From: JBBRYK01 sp038237665
GTDB lineage: Bacteria > Actinomycetota > Thermoleophilia > Gaiellales > Gaiellaceae
Direction: 5' to 3'
NCBI GenBank assembly: GCA_038237665.1
Contig: JBBRYK010000015.1
Span: 1 to 44,732 of the forward strand
DNA: 44,732 bases
Below are positions 30,764 to 39,182 of this stretch, piece by piece. The position numbers were made by a program, and so were the translations under genes. Position 1 is the stretch's first letter. Each line of letters opens with the position of its first letter. A model generated the notes under the pieces. The model did not search any database, was not told where the DNA came from, and saw only the letters and a program-made list of their open reading frames with translations.

Positions 30764-31578
30764 GCCGCCGCCTCCAGCTCTGACAGCGCGACCACCTCGA
30801 CCTCGTCGATCGGCAGCTGCAGGAACCGGGCGCCCTTCGTCTTGAAGACGTCCGCGTCGCCGGTGGTCAGAAACCGGTACGCCCCCTCGCGGCCGCCGGC
30901 GTTCTCGATTCCCTTCCGCGCCAGCGTCTCGGCCGCCTCGCGCGCGGTCTCCTCGGCGGAGAAGACGAGCGCGACCTCGCGGCCGAAGACGCGCTGGAGG
31001 ATGGGCCGGATCAGCGGATAGTGGGTGCAGCCGAGGATGACCGTGTCGACCTTCGACGCCTTCAGCGGCTCCGCGTACTCGCGCACGGCGGCGGTCGTCT
31101 CCGCTCCGAACGGATCGTCGCTCTCGATCAGCGTCACCAGTCGAGGGCAGGCGACCGAGGTCAGGCGAACGCCGGCGTCGAGGTCGCCGACGAGACGCTC
31201 GTAGCGGCCGGCCCGGACCGTTCCTTCGGTCGCCATCAGGCCGACGCGGCGGTTTCGGGTCGTCAGGACAGCTGCGTGCGCCTCCGGAGTGATCACGCCG
31301 ATGACGGGGACGGCGAGGCGCTCCTGCAAGTCCGGGAGCGCCGCCGAGGTTGCGGTGTTGCAGGCGACCACGATCAGCTTCACGTCCTGGGTCTCCAGGT
31401 ACGCCCCGATCTCGGCGGCGAAGCGACGAACGTCCTCGAGCGGCCGCGGCCCGTAGGGCAGGCGCGCTCCGTCTCCCAGGTAGACGAAGTCCTCGTGCGG
31501 AAGGGTCACGAGGCACTCGTGCAGGACGGTCAGACCGCCCATGCCCGAGTCGAAGACGCCGACGGGGCGTTCGTCCAT
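30760..31578 (-). CDS. murI: Glutamate racemase
   Basis: Cofactor-independent racemase supplying D-glutamate for peptidoglycan (272 aa). The two catalytic cysteines are visible: Cys73 in VVACNTATSAAL and Cys184 in ILGCTHYPLI. The N-terminus VGVFDSGMGGLTVL and YLGDGARLPYGPR are standard. ATG start is supported by TACAAT 6 nt upstream. Heads the murI-rph-orf-rdgB unit. Confidence 0.96.
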   Translation of the reverse strand: MDERPVGVFDSGMGGLTVLHECLVTLPHEDFVYLGDGARLPYGPRPLEDVRRFAAEIGAYLETQDVKLIVVACNTATSAALPDLQERLAVPVIGVITPEAHAAVLTTRNRRVGLMATEGTVRAGRYERLVGDLDAGVRLTSVACPRLVTLIESDDPFGAETTAAVREYAEPLKASKVDTVILGCTHYPLIRPILQRVFGREVALVFSAEETAREAAETLARKGIENAGGREGAYRFLTTGDADVFKTKGARFLQLPIDEVEVVALSELEAAA

Positions 31579-31584
31579 CGCTCA

Positions 31585-31590
31585 ATTGTA
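31585..31590 (-). promoter_or_regulatory. murI leaderless-type -10 box (TACAAT)
   Basis: TACAAT ends 6 nt before the murI ATG and is the best TATAAT match of the window. Its opposite strand forms part of the -35 of the divergent hydrolase promoter. Confidence 0.6.
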
Positions 31591-31614
31591 GAAATGCAAG
31601 GCGGGGGGTACGCT
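31586..31614 (+). promoter_or_regulatory. Promoter of secreted hydrolase: -35 TTGTAG, 17-bp spacer, -10 TACGCT
   Basis: -35 at 31586-31591, -10 at 31609-31614, with the GTG start 7 nt after the -10. The -35 hexamer overlaps the murI -10 on the other strand by five bases, so polymerase cannot occupy both promoters at once. Confidence 0.55.
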
Positions 31615-31621
31615 TGCCCTC

Positions 31622-33037
31622 GTGCGCCGTCTGGCCACGCTCGTAGTCGCCTTTGCACTCGCCGCCGCTCTAGCCGGGACTGCGCGCGCGTTCACGAAGG
31701 CCGACGGCACGCTCGTCATGGATGACGGCGTCACGTTCGGGACGACGCTGTACATGCCGGACGGAACACCGCCGTCGACGGGCTGGCCCGCGATCATGAT
31801 GCTGCACGGTCTCGGTGGAAACCGCATCGGCATGAACGCCCTGGCCGAAAGCTGGTACGTGCCTCGGGGCTACGCCGTCTTCACCTACGACGCGCGGGGC
31901 CACGGCCAGTCCGGCGGTGTCGTGACGATCGACGGGCCGCGCGAGATCGCCGACGTCCGGGCGGCCTTCGACTACCTCGCGGCGCAGCCGGGCATCGACC
32001 GCTCCCACATCGGCGTCTGGGGCATCTCGTACGGTGGCGGCGCGGCCTGGCTTTCCGCGGTCGCCGGCGTGCCGTTCGCCGCCATCCAGACCTTCGAGAC
32101 CTGGACCGACCTCTATGCCGCCCTGATCCCCAACGACCTGAGCAAGTCGGGCGCGGTCTTCGGCTTCCTGAGCGAGATTTCGCCGGCCGCGATCTCGCCG
32201 CTGATCGCGGGCATCAAGGGCGACCTGCTCCAGAGCACGAACCTGCCGGCGCTCAAGGCGCTGTCGACGGAGCGATCGTCGCTCTCGCGGATCGGAACGC
32301 TTTCGACGCCGGCAGCGATGTACCAGGGCAAGCGCGACTTCGCCTTCGACATGGGCCAGATGACTCGCACGTTCGCCCAGCTGAAAGGGCCCAAGCGGCT
32401 GTACTTGGGGAACCTCGGGCACTCGCCGTCGACCTTCCCCTCGGACGACACGAGCTACTTCCTGACCGAGTCGCAGCTCTGGTACGACCGCTTCCTGAAG
32501 AACCAGCCGAACGGCATCGACACCCGGCCCAAGGTCGAGGTCGCGCCCACCCCGTTCAAGGGCAAGGCGGTCTCGTACCCGGGCCTGCCGCCCACGAAGA
32601 CGATCACCCTGACCTTCTCCGGCCAGGCGACAATCGATCAGAGCGGGAAGGTCGTGCGCACCGTGCCGCTGCCGAAGACCTTGCTCGAACAGTTCGGCGC
32701 CCCACGCGTCCAGGTCACGGTCTCGACGACGAGCCAGTTCCCCCACCTGGTCGCGGTCCTGAGCGCGCTCACGCCCAGGGGCGAGGTGATCCTCTCGGAG
32801 GGCGGTATCCAGACGACCTACTCGTCGACGGCGAAGACGGTCACGTTCCGGCTCGACAGCGACTCGACTCCGATTCCCGCCCGCTCGAAGCTGCGGATCA
32901 CGCTCGCGTCCAACTCGACGGCGCAGAACCCGCAGAACCTGCTCTATCTCCAGACCCCGCTTCCCGACGGTTCGAAGCTGACGATCGGCAAGGTGCGCGT
33001 CGACCTGCCGGTGCTGAAAACGCCGATCTCGAAGTGA
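31622..33037 (+). CDS. Secreted alpha/beta hydrolase, CocE/X-Pro dipeptidyl-peptidase-like
   Basis: A 471-aa exported serine hydrolase. A signal peptide covers residues 1-23 (ends GTARAF). The hydrolase core has MLHGLGGNRIG (oxyanion side), YDARGHGQSGG and the nucleophile Ser136 in GVWGISYGGG, with a later LGNLGHSPS candidate His. The C-terminal 160 residues form a beta-rich domain like the jelly-roll domain of PepX/CocE proteins. Substrate could be an ester or peptide. GTG start, leaderless promoter; its stop overlaps the next GTG (GTGA). Confidence 0.83.
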   Translation: MRRLATLVVAFALAAALAGTARAFTKADGTLVMDDGVTFGTTLYMPDGTPPSTGWPAIMMLHGLGGNRIGMNALAESWYVPRGYAVFTYDARGHGQSGGVVTIDGPREIADVRAAFDYLAAQPGIDRSHIGVWGISYGGGAAWLSAVAGVPFAAIQTFETWTDLYAALIPNDLSKSGAVFGFLSEISPAAISPLIAGIKGDLLQSTNLPALKALSTERSSLSRIGTLSTPAAMYQGKRDFAFDMGQMTRTFAQLKGPKRLYLGNLGHSPSTFPSDDTSYFLTESQLWYDRFLKNQPNGIDTRPKVEVAPTPFKGKAVSYPGLPPTKTITLTFSGQATIDQSGKVVRTVPLPKTLLEQFGAPRVQVTVSTTSQFPHLVAVLSALTPRGEVILSEGGIQTTYSSTAKTVTFRLDSDSTPIPARSKLRITLASNSTAQNPQNLLYLQTPLPDGSKLTIGKVRVDLPVLKTPISK

Positions 33038-34245
33038 GGCTCCGGCTTCTCGTCGGCCTCGGGCTGGCGACCCTGGCGATCAGCATCCCGGGCGCGTTCG
33101 GGAGCGCACCGACGGGCGTGACCGCGGGCGAGATCCTGATCGGAGGGACGGTGCCGCTGAGCGGGCCCGAGGCCGCCTTCGGCGTCGTGGCTCCCGGGGC
33201 GGACGCCTACTTCAAGTACGTCAACGACCACGGCGGCGTCTTCGGCCGGAAGATCCGCTACGAGTACCTGGACGACGCTTACGACCCCGCGCAGACGGTC
33301 GTTCAGACCCGGCGGCTCGTCGAGCAGGACAGGGTCTTCGCGATCTTCGGGAGCGTCGGCACCGAGGAGGTGCTCGCCGTCCGGCCGTACCTGACGCAGC
33401 AGGGCGTTCCGCAGCTCTTCGTCGGCAGCGGCCTGAGCGCGCTCGGCCGGGACTCGAAGCAGTTCCCCTGGACGATCGGCTACCTCGTCAACTTCACGGC
33501 GGAGGGCAAGGTCTTCGGCGCCCAGGTCGCGAAGACGAAGCCGACCGCGAAGATCGCCGTCCTCTACGAGGCGAGCGACTACGGCAAGGAGCTGCTCGCC
33601 GGCTTCCAGAAAGGGCTCGGGGGCAAGGGGAAGATCGTCGCGAAGGAGACGTACAACGTCACCGATCCCGACATCAACTCGCCGCTCGCGGCGCTCCGCG
33701 CCTCGAACGCCGACATCCTCATGGTCTTCGCACTGCCGAAGCAGACGATCCAGGCTTTCGTCGGGATCGACAAGCTCGGCTGGCACCCGCAGGTCTACGT
33801 CACGTCAATCTCGATCGACCCCGCCGTGATGCAGATCGCGCGGCTGAACACTTCGAACCGGACGACCGAAGGGTCGATGAGCCTGGCGTTCCTGAAGGAC
33901 CCGACCAATGCCCGCTGGGCCAAGGACGCCGGCGTGAAGCTCTACCTACAGATCATGAAGCGCTACGCGTCCGGCTCGGACCCGAAGGCGGTCGCCCACT
34001 TCTACGGCATGGCCGCCGCCTTCACGATGGTCGACTCGATCAAGCACGCGGGCAAGAACTTGACGCGGTCGAGCCTGATGAACGCCGCTCTGCACCTGAA
34101 CGAGAAGGACAACCCGTTCCTGCTGCCGGGGATCGTTCTGAAGACGACTCCGTCGTTCCGCTTCCCGCTCACGCAGGCGCAGCTGTACCGCTACCACGCG
34201 GGGCTCTGGCGGCCGCAGGGAGCGTTGATCGCTGCTAAACCGTAA
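33034..34245 (+). CDS. ABC transporter substrate-binding protein, branched-chain amino-acid type (Peripla_BP_6)
   Basis: 403 aa with an N-terminal signal peptide (residues 1-23, no lipobox Cys seen). The binding-protein fold type I is shown by EILIGGTVPLSGPEAAFG, GGVFGRKIRYEYLDDAYDP, ERRLVEQD-like FAIFGSVGTEEVLAVRPYL and LYEASDYGKELLAGF. Related proteins bind Leu/Ile/Val, amides or aromatic acids. No permease or ATPase gene is next to it, so it is an orphan receptor in this window. Coupled to the hydrolase gene by GTGA. Confidence 0.86.
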   Translation: MRLRLLVGLGLATLAISIPGAFGSAPTGVTAGEILIGGTVPLSGPEAAFGVVAPGADAYFKYVNDHGGVFGRKIRYEYLDDAYDPAQTVVQTRRLVEQDRVFAIFGSVGTEEVLAVRPYLTQQGVPQLFVGSGLSALGRDSKQFPWTIGYLVNFTAEGKVFGAQVAKTKPTAKIAVLYEASDYGKELLAGFQKGLGGKGKIVAKETYNVTDPDINSPLAALRASNADILMVFALPKQTIQAFVGIDKLGWHPQVYVTSISIDPAVMQIARLNTSNRTTEGSMSLAFLKDPTNARWAKDAGVKLYLQIMKRYASGSDPKAVAHFYGMAAAFTMVDSIKHAGKNLTRSSLMNAALHLNEKDNPFLLPGIVLKTTPSFRFPLTQAQLYRYHAGLWRPQGALIAAKP

Positions 34246-34270
34246 GGATCGAGGAAAGGATGGAATAGGT

Positions 34271-35392
34271 ATGAAGAGCTCACTACGCACGGCGGCGGTG
34301 GGTCTCGCAGCGCTCGCTGCGTTCGCGCTCGCCGGTTCTGCCTCAGCAGGAATTACCTCGGCGAAGATCACGATGAGCAGCGCCGGCCAGACACTCGGCG
34401 CTGCCGGCACGAAGTTCAAGCTGGTCAAGTCGCAGGCCGACAACGACCTGGCGCGGGCGGTCTTCTACGTCCCGCAGGGGTACCAGCTCACAAGCTCGGC
34501 CGTCGGAACTCAGATCGGGACCGCGGCCGCAACGGTCTTCGCACGTGACCTGAACGCGATCGTGCCCGTCACCGGAACCGTCGACGTCGCGAACCCGGCG
34601 GACCTCGCCGCCCAGGCGACGGCGTGCACGGGCACGCCGAACCACTCGCAGATCTGGGCGCTCAAGCTCCAGGCGGCCGGAACACCGCTGACCGTCCCGG
34701 CGTTCATCGACACGATCACCGCCCCGCCGCTCTCCGCACTCGCGCTGGCGACGGTGACCTTCTGCCTGCCACCGTCGGACATCCCCGCCGGGAACCCGGC
34801 CAGGGCGACGCTGGGCGCGAGCCTGATCACCGCAGAGTTCACGACGAATGCGCTCCTGAACCCGAGCGCTCCTGGCTCGTACCGCTGGCGCGCACTGATC
34901 ACGCCGTACCAGACCGGTAACGGCCAGGTCGACGGCGCAGGCACCGTCGAGGCACAGTCGATCGTCAACCTGCCCACCTCGATTTCGCTGAAGGCGAAGG
35001 CGAAGAAGGCCGCGGCCAAGGCGACGCAGACGGTCACCTTCAGCGGCTCTGTGACCTCGAACGCCCAGGGCGTCGAGGGCGCAACGGTCGACGTGCTCAA
35101 GGGCTCGACCGCGAAGGGCGTCAAGAAGTTCAAGACGCAGTCGACGGGGTCGACCGGCGCCTTCTCGGGCTCGTTCGCGGTCAAGCAGGGCAAGAGGGCA
35201 GCGTCGATCAACCTCGTCGCCAAGGCGACGACGGCCGACGAGGACCTCGGCACCGCCGGCTGCACCGCGACCTTCGTGCCGCCGCTCTCGCCGGTCCCGA
35301 TCCCCTGCGTCGACGCAACGGTCCCGGGTGTTTCCGTCACCAGCCCGGTGGTGAAGGTGACGATCCCGGCCGCTCCGAAGCCGAAGAAATAG
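34271..35392 (+). CDS. Secreted protein of unknown function with Lys/Ala-rich linker
   Basis: 373 aa. Signal peptide of about 25 residues (ends AGSASAG). Residues 26-230 form an Ala/Thr-rich beta domain with one disulfide candidate pair (ATACTGTP and TFCLPP). A charged linker SLKAKAKKAAAKATQ leads to an Ig-like/carboxypeptidase-regulatory-like repeat (TVTFSGSVTSNAQGVEGATV) and a Pro-rich tail ending APKPKK. I do not recognise the family. ATG with a GAGGAAAGG Shine-Dalgarno about 13 nt upstream. An extracellular wall-associated role is inferred. Confidence 0.75.
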   Translation: MKSSLRTAAVGLAALAAFALAGSASAGITSAKITMSSAGQTLGAAGTKFKLVKSQADNDLARAVFYVPQGYQLTSSAVGTQIGTAAATVFARDLNAIVPVTGTVDVANPADLAAQATACTGTPNHSQIWALKLQAAGTPLTVPAFIDTITAPPLSALALATVTFCLPPSDIPAGNPARATLGASLITAEFTTNALLNPSAPGSYRWRALITPYQTGNGQVDGAGTVEAQSIVNLPTSISLKAKAKKAAAKATQTVTFSGSVTSNAQGVEGATVDVLKGSTAKGVKKFKTQSTGSTGAFSGSFAVKQGKRAASINLVAKATTADEDLGTAGCTATFVPPLSPVPIPCVDATVPGVSVTSPVVKVTIPAAPKPKK

Positions 35393-35408
35393 CGCCTTGA
35401 GGAGCCAC

Positions 35409-35430
35409 GATGGGGGCCGCGGCCCCCATC
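35409..35430. terminator. 10-bp perfect palindromic hairpin
   Basis: GATGGGGGCC and GGCCCCCATC are separated by two bases, 17 nt after the stop of the secreted-protein gene and just ahead of the DUF72 promoter. Very GC-rich stem without a T-run. Confidence 0.5.
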
Positions 35431-35440
35431 CTGGCGTCCA

Positions 35441-35446
35441 TATCCT
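35441..35446 (+). promoter_or_regulatory. Leaderless-type -10 box (TATCCT)
   Basis: TATCCT ends 6 nt before the ATG at 35453, immediately after the hairpin that closes the previous unit. Confidence 0.5.
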
Positions 35447-35452
35447 TCGGCC

Positions 35453-36388
35453 ATGGCCGAAATCCGTGTCGGCACGTGCTCGTGGGCCGACGAATCGCTC
35501 TCCAAGCACTGGTATCCGCCGGGAACGAGGCCCGCCGATCGGCTCGGCTACTACTCCGAGAGGTTCGACACCGTCGAGGTCGACTCGACCTACTACCGGC
35601 TCCCGGCCGAGCAGATGGTCGAGCGCTGGGCGGAGCGGACACCTGAGGGCTTCGTCATGCACGTCAAGGCGTTCGGCGTCATGACCAGGCACCCAGTGAA
35701 GCTCGAGGCGCTTCCACCCGACCTGCGCGAGGAGGCGAACGCCGACGAGAAGGGGCGCGTCGAACGCCCGTCGCGGGAGTTGCGCGCGGAGGTCTTCCGA
35801 CGCTTTCGGGAGGCCCTGGAGCCGCTCCGTTCGGCCGGCAAGCTCGGCGGGATCCTCTTCCAGTTCCCGTCCTACATCGTCTTCCGGCAGCACTCCCTCG
35901 ACTACCTGGAGTGGGCTCGCGAGCAGATGGACGGCGACGAGATGCTGGTCGAGTTCCGGCACCGAAGCTGGCTGGACGAGGAGAACCGCAAGGCGACGTT
36001 GTCGTTCCTCGAGCGGATCGGCGCCACCCACGTGATCGTCGACGCGCTGAAGACGTCCGCGAAGAACCTCGTCCCGACCGTCCTCGCCCTGACGAGCCCA
36101 ACCCTTTACCTCCGCTTTCACGGGCGGAACGCCGCCACCTGGAACGTGCGCGGGAAGAGTGCCGCGGCGCGCTTCGACTACCTGTATCCGGAGGAGGAGC
36201 TCGCGGAATGGGTCGAGCCGCTCCGCGAGCTCTCGGGCCGGGTGGAGAACGCATACGCGGTCTTCAACAACAATGCGGCCAATCCCGACGGCAGAGGAGG
36301 CTTCATCGCCCAGGCCGCGACCAACGCGGTGCAGCTCCAGCGGCTCCTGCAGGCTTCGGCCGTTCCGGTCAGTAGGGTTGGCGCGTGA
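35453..36388 (+). CDS. DUF72-family protein (YecE-like TIM barrel)
   Basis: 311 aa. The DUF72 hallmark is the N-terminal IRVGTCSWADESLSKHWYPPG and DTVEVDSTYYRLP, with HVKAFGVMTRH, GGILFQFPSYI, VEFRHRSWLDEE and the C-terminal YAVFNNNAANPDGRG. The biochemical role of the family is not established; a TIM-barrel hydrolase fold is known. Its last codons overlap the next gene as GTGA. Confidence 0.9.
   Translation: MAEIRVGTCSWADESLSKHWYPPGTRPADRLGYYSERFDTVEVDSTYYRLPAEQMVERWAERTPEGFVMHVKAFGVMTRHPVKLEALPPDLREEANADEKGRVERPSRELRAEVFRRFREALEPLRSAGKLGGILFQFPSYIVFRQHSLDYLEWAREQMDGDEMLVEFRHRSWLDEENRKATLSFLERIGATHVIVDALKTSAKNLVPTVLALTSPTLYLRFHGRNAATWNVRGKSAAARFDYLYPEEELAEWVEPLRELSGRVENAYAVFNNNAANPDGRGGFIAQAATNAVQLQRLLQASAVPVSRVGA
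36373..36378 (+). promoter_or_regulatory. Leaderless-type -10 box (TAGGGT)
   Basis: TAGGGT lies within the end of the DUF72 gene and ends 6 nt before the GTG at 36385. The downstream gene could therefore be both translationally coupled and transcribed from its own promoter. Confidence 0.4.
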
Positions 36389-37095
36389 ACGTCCTCGCGG
36401 TCATCCACGGCGAGGAGGTTCGGTCGGGGGTCTTCGGGCAGGTGGTCGAGCAGCGCGGTCACCGGCTGGAGGAGTGGAGCCTGGCCTGGGACAAGCCGCC
36501 GGCGCGGCCCATCGACGGCTACAGCGCGGTCTTCATCTTCGGCGGGGCCATGCACGCCGACCAGGACGACCGGCACCCGTGGCTGCGCGAGGAGAACATG
36601 CTCATCCAGCGGCTGTTCAACCTGCAGATGCCAGTGCTCGGCGTCTGCCTCGGGGCGCAGCTGCTCGCCAAGGCCGCCCATGCGACCGTCGGGCCGTCGT
36701 CGGACCCCGAGATCGGCTGGGCGGACGTGGAGCTGACTGCGGCTGCGCAGGACGATCCGGTGCTCGGCCGGCTGCCGGCGCGGTTCGAGGCGTTCGAGTG
36801 GCACTACTACACGCACGGGCTTCCGGGCGGCGCTGTCGAGCTGGCGACCAGCCCGGTCTGTACGCAGGCGTTCCGTCTCGGCCCGGTCGTCTGGGGGATC
36901 CAGTTCCACGCCGAGGTCACCGAGCAGCAGATCGGCAGCTGGATCGCCGACAACCCGGAAGAGGTTCCGGGGCCCGAGGGGGAGCTCATTCGTCAGACCG
37001 CCGGGCGGATCGGCGAGTGGAACGAGCTCGGACGGTCGCTCTGCGAGGGCTTTCTGGCCGTGGCCGAAGAGGCTGCTGCGGCGAAGGCCGCCTAG
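36385..37095 (+). CDS. Class I glutamine amidotransferase-like protein
   Basis: 236 aa, a stand-alone GATase1 domain of the GuaA-N-like / gamma-glutamyl hydrolase type. The catalytic triad is Cys88 in LGVCLGAQLLA with His175 and Glu177 in IQFHAEV. SAVFIFGGAMHADQDD is the oxyanion strand. It has no synthase partner here. GTG overlaps the DUF72 stop. Converges on the rhodanese gene with 10 bp between. Confidence 0.88.
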   Translation: MNVLAVIHGEEVRSGVFGQVVEQRGHRLEEWSLAWDKPPARPIDGYSAVFIFGGAMHADQDDRHPWLREENMLIQRLFNLQMPVLGVCLGAQLLAKAAHATVGPSSDPEIGWADVELTAAAQDDPVLGRLPARFEAFEWHYYTHGLPGGAVELATSPVCTQAFRLGPVVWGIQFHAEVTEQQIGSWIADNPEEVPGPEGELIRQTAGRIGEWNELGRSLCEGFLAVAEEAAAAKAA

Positions 37096-37105
37096 TGCCC
37101 AGCCC

Positions 37106-37894
37106 TTAGCGCTCGAGCGGAAGCTCGGCGTGGCGCGACCACTCGTGCCACGAGCCCGGGTAGTTGCGCGCCCGATAGCCGGCGGCGCGGAGGGCGAGTG
37201 TGGCCAGCGCGGAGCGCGAGCCGGAGTGGCAGTACGAAACGACGTCGGCCCCCTCGGGCAGACCGACGAGCGCACGGATCTCCTCGGCGGGTAGCGGCTC
37301 TCCGGGCCCGGCGAACAGCGTGGAGAACTCGACGTGCCTGGCCCCGGGAATGTGTCCCTGACGCGGGTCGCACGGCGAGCCCTGCCGGCCCGTGTACTCC
37401 TCGTCGCGACGGACGTCGAGGATCGCCAGCTGCGCATCGCCCAGCCGGCCGGCCAGCTCGGCATAGGTGGGCAGCGCCTCGGGACGCGGCTCCAGCTGCG
37501 CCTTCACCGGTTGAAGCTCGATCGGGCCCTCCTCCAGCTCGCCCGGCCAGCCGCCGATGCCGCCGAGCAGGATCGCGACGCGTGGATGCCCGGCGAGCTC
37601 GGCGAGCTGGGCGGCGGGGACAGCGCCGATCCCGTCGCCGCGGTCGTAGACGACGAGACGCTCCTCGCCGGTGATCCCGTGCCGACGGAGCCGGAGGCCG
37701 ATCTCACGTGCGAACGCGTCGATCGCGGCGGGATCGGCGAGCGGCATCGGCGAGCCGAGGACGAGCGGGATCGAGTTCGGAATGTGCCCGCGCGCGTGCG
37801 CGTTCGGCCCTCGGACGTCGCCGACGACGACGTCCTCGGCACCGGAGTGCTCCGCGACCCAGGCCGCGTCGACGACGTTCGGCAGATCGTTCAA
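37106..37894 (-). CDS. Sulfurtransferase with two rhodanese domains
   Basis: 262 aa, thiosulfate or 3-mercaptopyruvate sulfurtransferase. The N-terminal inactive domain has DVRGPNAHARGHIPNSIPL and VVYDRGDGIGA. The C-terminal catalytic domain has LDVRRDEEYTG, HIPGARHVEF and the active-site loop SYCHSGSRS with Cys222. TTG at 37894 overlaps the esterase stop (TTGA), a start supported by the normal N-terminus LPNVVDAAWVAEH. Confidence 0.9.
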   Translation of the reverse strand: MNDLPNVVDAAWVAEHSGAEDVVVGDVRGPNAHARGHIPNSIPLVLGSPMPLADPAAIDAFAREIGLRLRRHGITGEERLVVYDRGDGIGAVPAAQLAELAGHPRVAILLGGIGGWPGELEEGPIELQPVKAQLEPRPEALPTYAELAGRLGDAQLAILDVRRDEEYTGRQGSPCDPRQGHIPGARHVEFSTLFAGPGEPLPAEEIRALVGLPEGADVVSYCHSGSRSALATLALRAAGYRARNYPGSWHEWSRHAELPLER

Positions 37895-38577
37895 GCGAGC
37901 GGTTTGAGGAAGTCGAGGAGGAGCTCGTTGAAGCGGTCGGGCTGCTGGAGGCTGGGCACGTGGCCCGCGCCCTCGAAGACCTCGAGGCGGGCGTCGGGAG
38001 CGAGCTCCGCAGCCTCCCGCGCCACGTCGAGTGGCAGCACGGGGTCGGCCGAGCCGACGGCGACCAGCAGGGGACAGGCGAGCGAAGCGACGACGTCTCG
38101 CGAGTCCCTGCGGTCGCGGATCGCCTTGACGGCGTTCGCGAGCCCCTCCGGGTCCTGCTCCAGCGCGATCGCCCGGACACGCTCGAGCAGCTCGCCCTCG
38201 ACCCCGGCGAAAATGGTCGCCTCGGCGGCCTCCCAGAGCGCCGCGGCGCCGCCTTCGGCGATCAGCTCGAGCCAGTGCTCGCGGACCGGCCGGCGCTCGG
38301 GTGGGTCGGCGCCGATCGGCGAGCCCGCGAGGACGAGGCCGGCGACCCGCTCGGGGGCCTGCCGGGCCATCGCCAGCGCGCAGTAGCCGCCCATCGAGGC
38401 GCCGACGACAACCACGCGCCCCTCGACCTGGGCGAGCACCGCTCCGGCCCACCCGTCGACGGAGTTGCCGAGCCGATAGAGGTTCGGCGCAACCACCTCG
38501 TGGTCGGTGAGCACCGCACGCTGCGGCTCCCACATCCGCTCGTCCAGTGGGAGCGCGTGCAGGAGCGCGACGTTCAT
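37891..38577 (-). CDS. Alpha/beta-fold hydrolase
   Basis: 228 aa, cytoplasmic serine hydrolase of the Hydrolase_6/esterase type. Nucleophile Ser61 in VVGASMGGYCALAMA; acid Asp in LLVAVGSADPVLPLD; His in FEGAGHVPSLQQP. Substrate unknown. ATG at 38577 overlaps the GST stop (ATGA). Confidence 0.87.
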   Translation of the reverse strand: MNVALLHALPLDERMWEPQRAVLTDHEVVAPNLYRLGNSVDGWAGAVLAQVEGRVVVVGASMGGYCALAMARQAPERVAGLVLAGSPIGADPPERRPVREHWLELIAEGGAAALWEAAEATIFAGVEGELLERVRAIALEQDPEGLANAVKAIRDRRDSRDVVASLACPLLVAVGSADPVLPLDVAREAAELAPDARLEVFEGAGHVPSLQQPDRFNELLLDFLKPLA

Positions 38578-39158
38578 CGCGCGAGCGCCTGGACGATGTC
38601 CAGCTCGGGCACGATCGCCGGCCGCCCGGACAGGCGCTCGACCCACGACCGAAGGGCCGGGAACCGCTCGAGCCCGATGCCGAGGACCGGCTCGGTGCGC
38701 AGCACCCAGGGCAGGTAGGCGATGTCGGCCAGCCCGTAGTCCGGGCCGGACAGGTACGGCCGCTCGAGCAGCGCCGCGTCCAGGGCGTCGAGCTTCGCCT
38801 CGAGGTCCTCCGGCGGACGGTCGCGGCGACGGACCGCGTAGTAGACGTCGCCGAGCCGTGCGTCGAAACGGTCGATCCAGACCCGAGCGTGCGCACGGGC
38901 CTCGCGATCGGCCGGCAGCAGAGCCGGGTCGGGCCAGCGCTCTTCGAGGTACTCCATGATCACCGCCGACTCGGGGAGCAGGAAGTTGCCCTCCTCGAGC
39001 ACCGGCACCTTTCCGCTCGGGTTCTTGTCGTACATCCAGGCGGGCCGATCGTCGAGGTCGATCACGACGGACTCGTACGCGACCCCCTTCTCCGCAAGCG
39101 CGATCCGCGCCCGGGCGCAATAGGGACAGCGCGCCGCGTCGTAGAGGGTCAGGCCCAC
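38574..39158 (-). CDS. Glutathione S-transferase-like protein
   Basis: 194 aa. The N-terminal thioredoxin fold has CPYC (Cys11, Cys14) and KVPVLEEGNFLLPESAVIMEYL, the glutathione gamma-Glu site of GST/stringent-starvation proteins. A helical C-terminal domain follows. Most actinobacteria use mycothiol, so the thiol partner is uncertain. GTG start with a TAGAGT box 7 nt upstream. Confidence 0.87.
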   Translation of the reverse strand: MGLTLYDAARCPYCARARIALAEKGVAYESVVIDLDDRPAWMYDKNPSGKVPVLEEGNFLLPESAVIMEYLEERWPDPALLPADREARAHARVWIDRFDARLGDVYYAVRRRDRPPEDLEAKLDALDAALLERPYLSGPDYGLADIAYLPWVLRTEPVLGIGLERFPALRSWVERLSGRPAIVPELDIVQALAR

Positions 39159-39165
39159 GCGGGCG

Positions 39166-39171
39166 ACTCTA
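39166..39171 (-). promoter_or_regulatory. Leaderless-type -10 box (TAGAGT)
   Basis: TAGAGT on the minus strand ends 7 nt before the GST GTG at 39158, in the 24-bp gap downstream of the GNAT gene. Confidence 0.5.
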
Positions 39172-39182
39172 CCGGCACGCCG

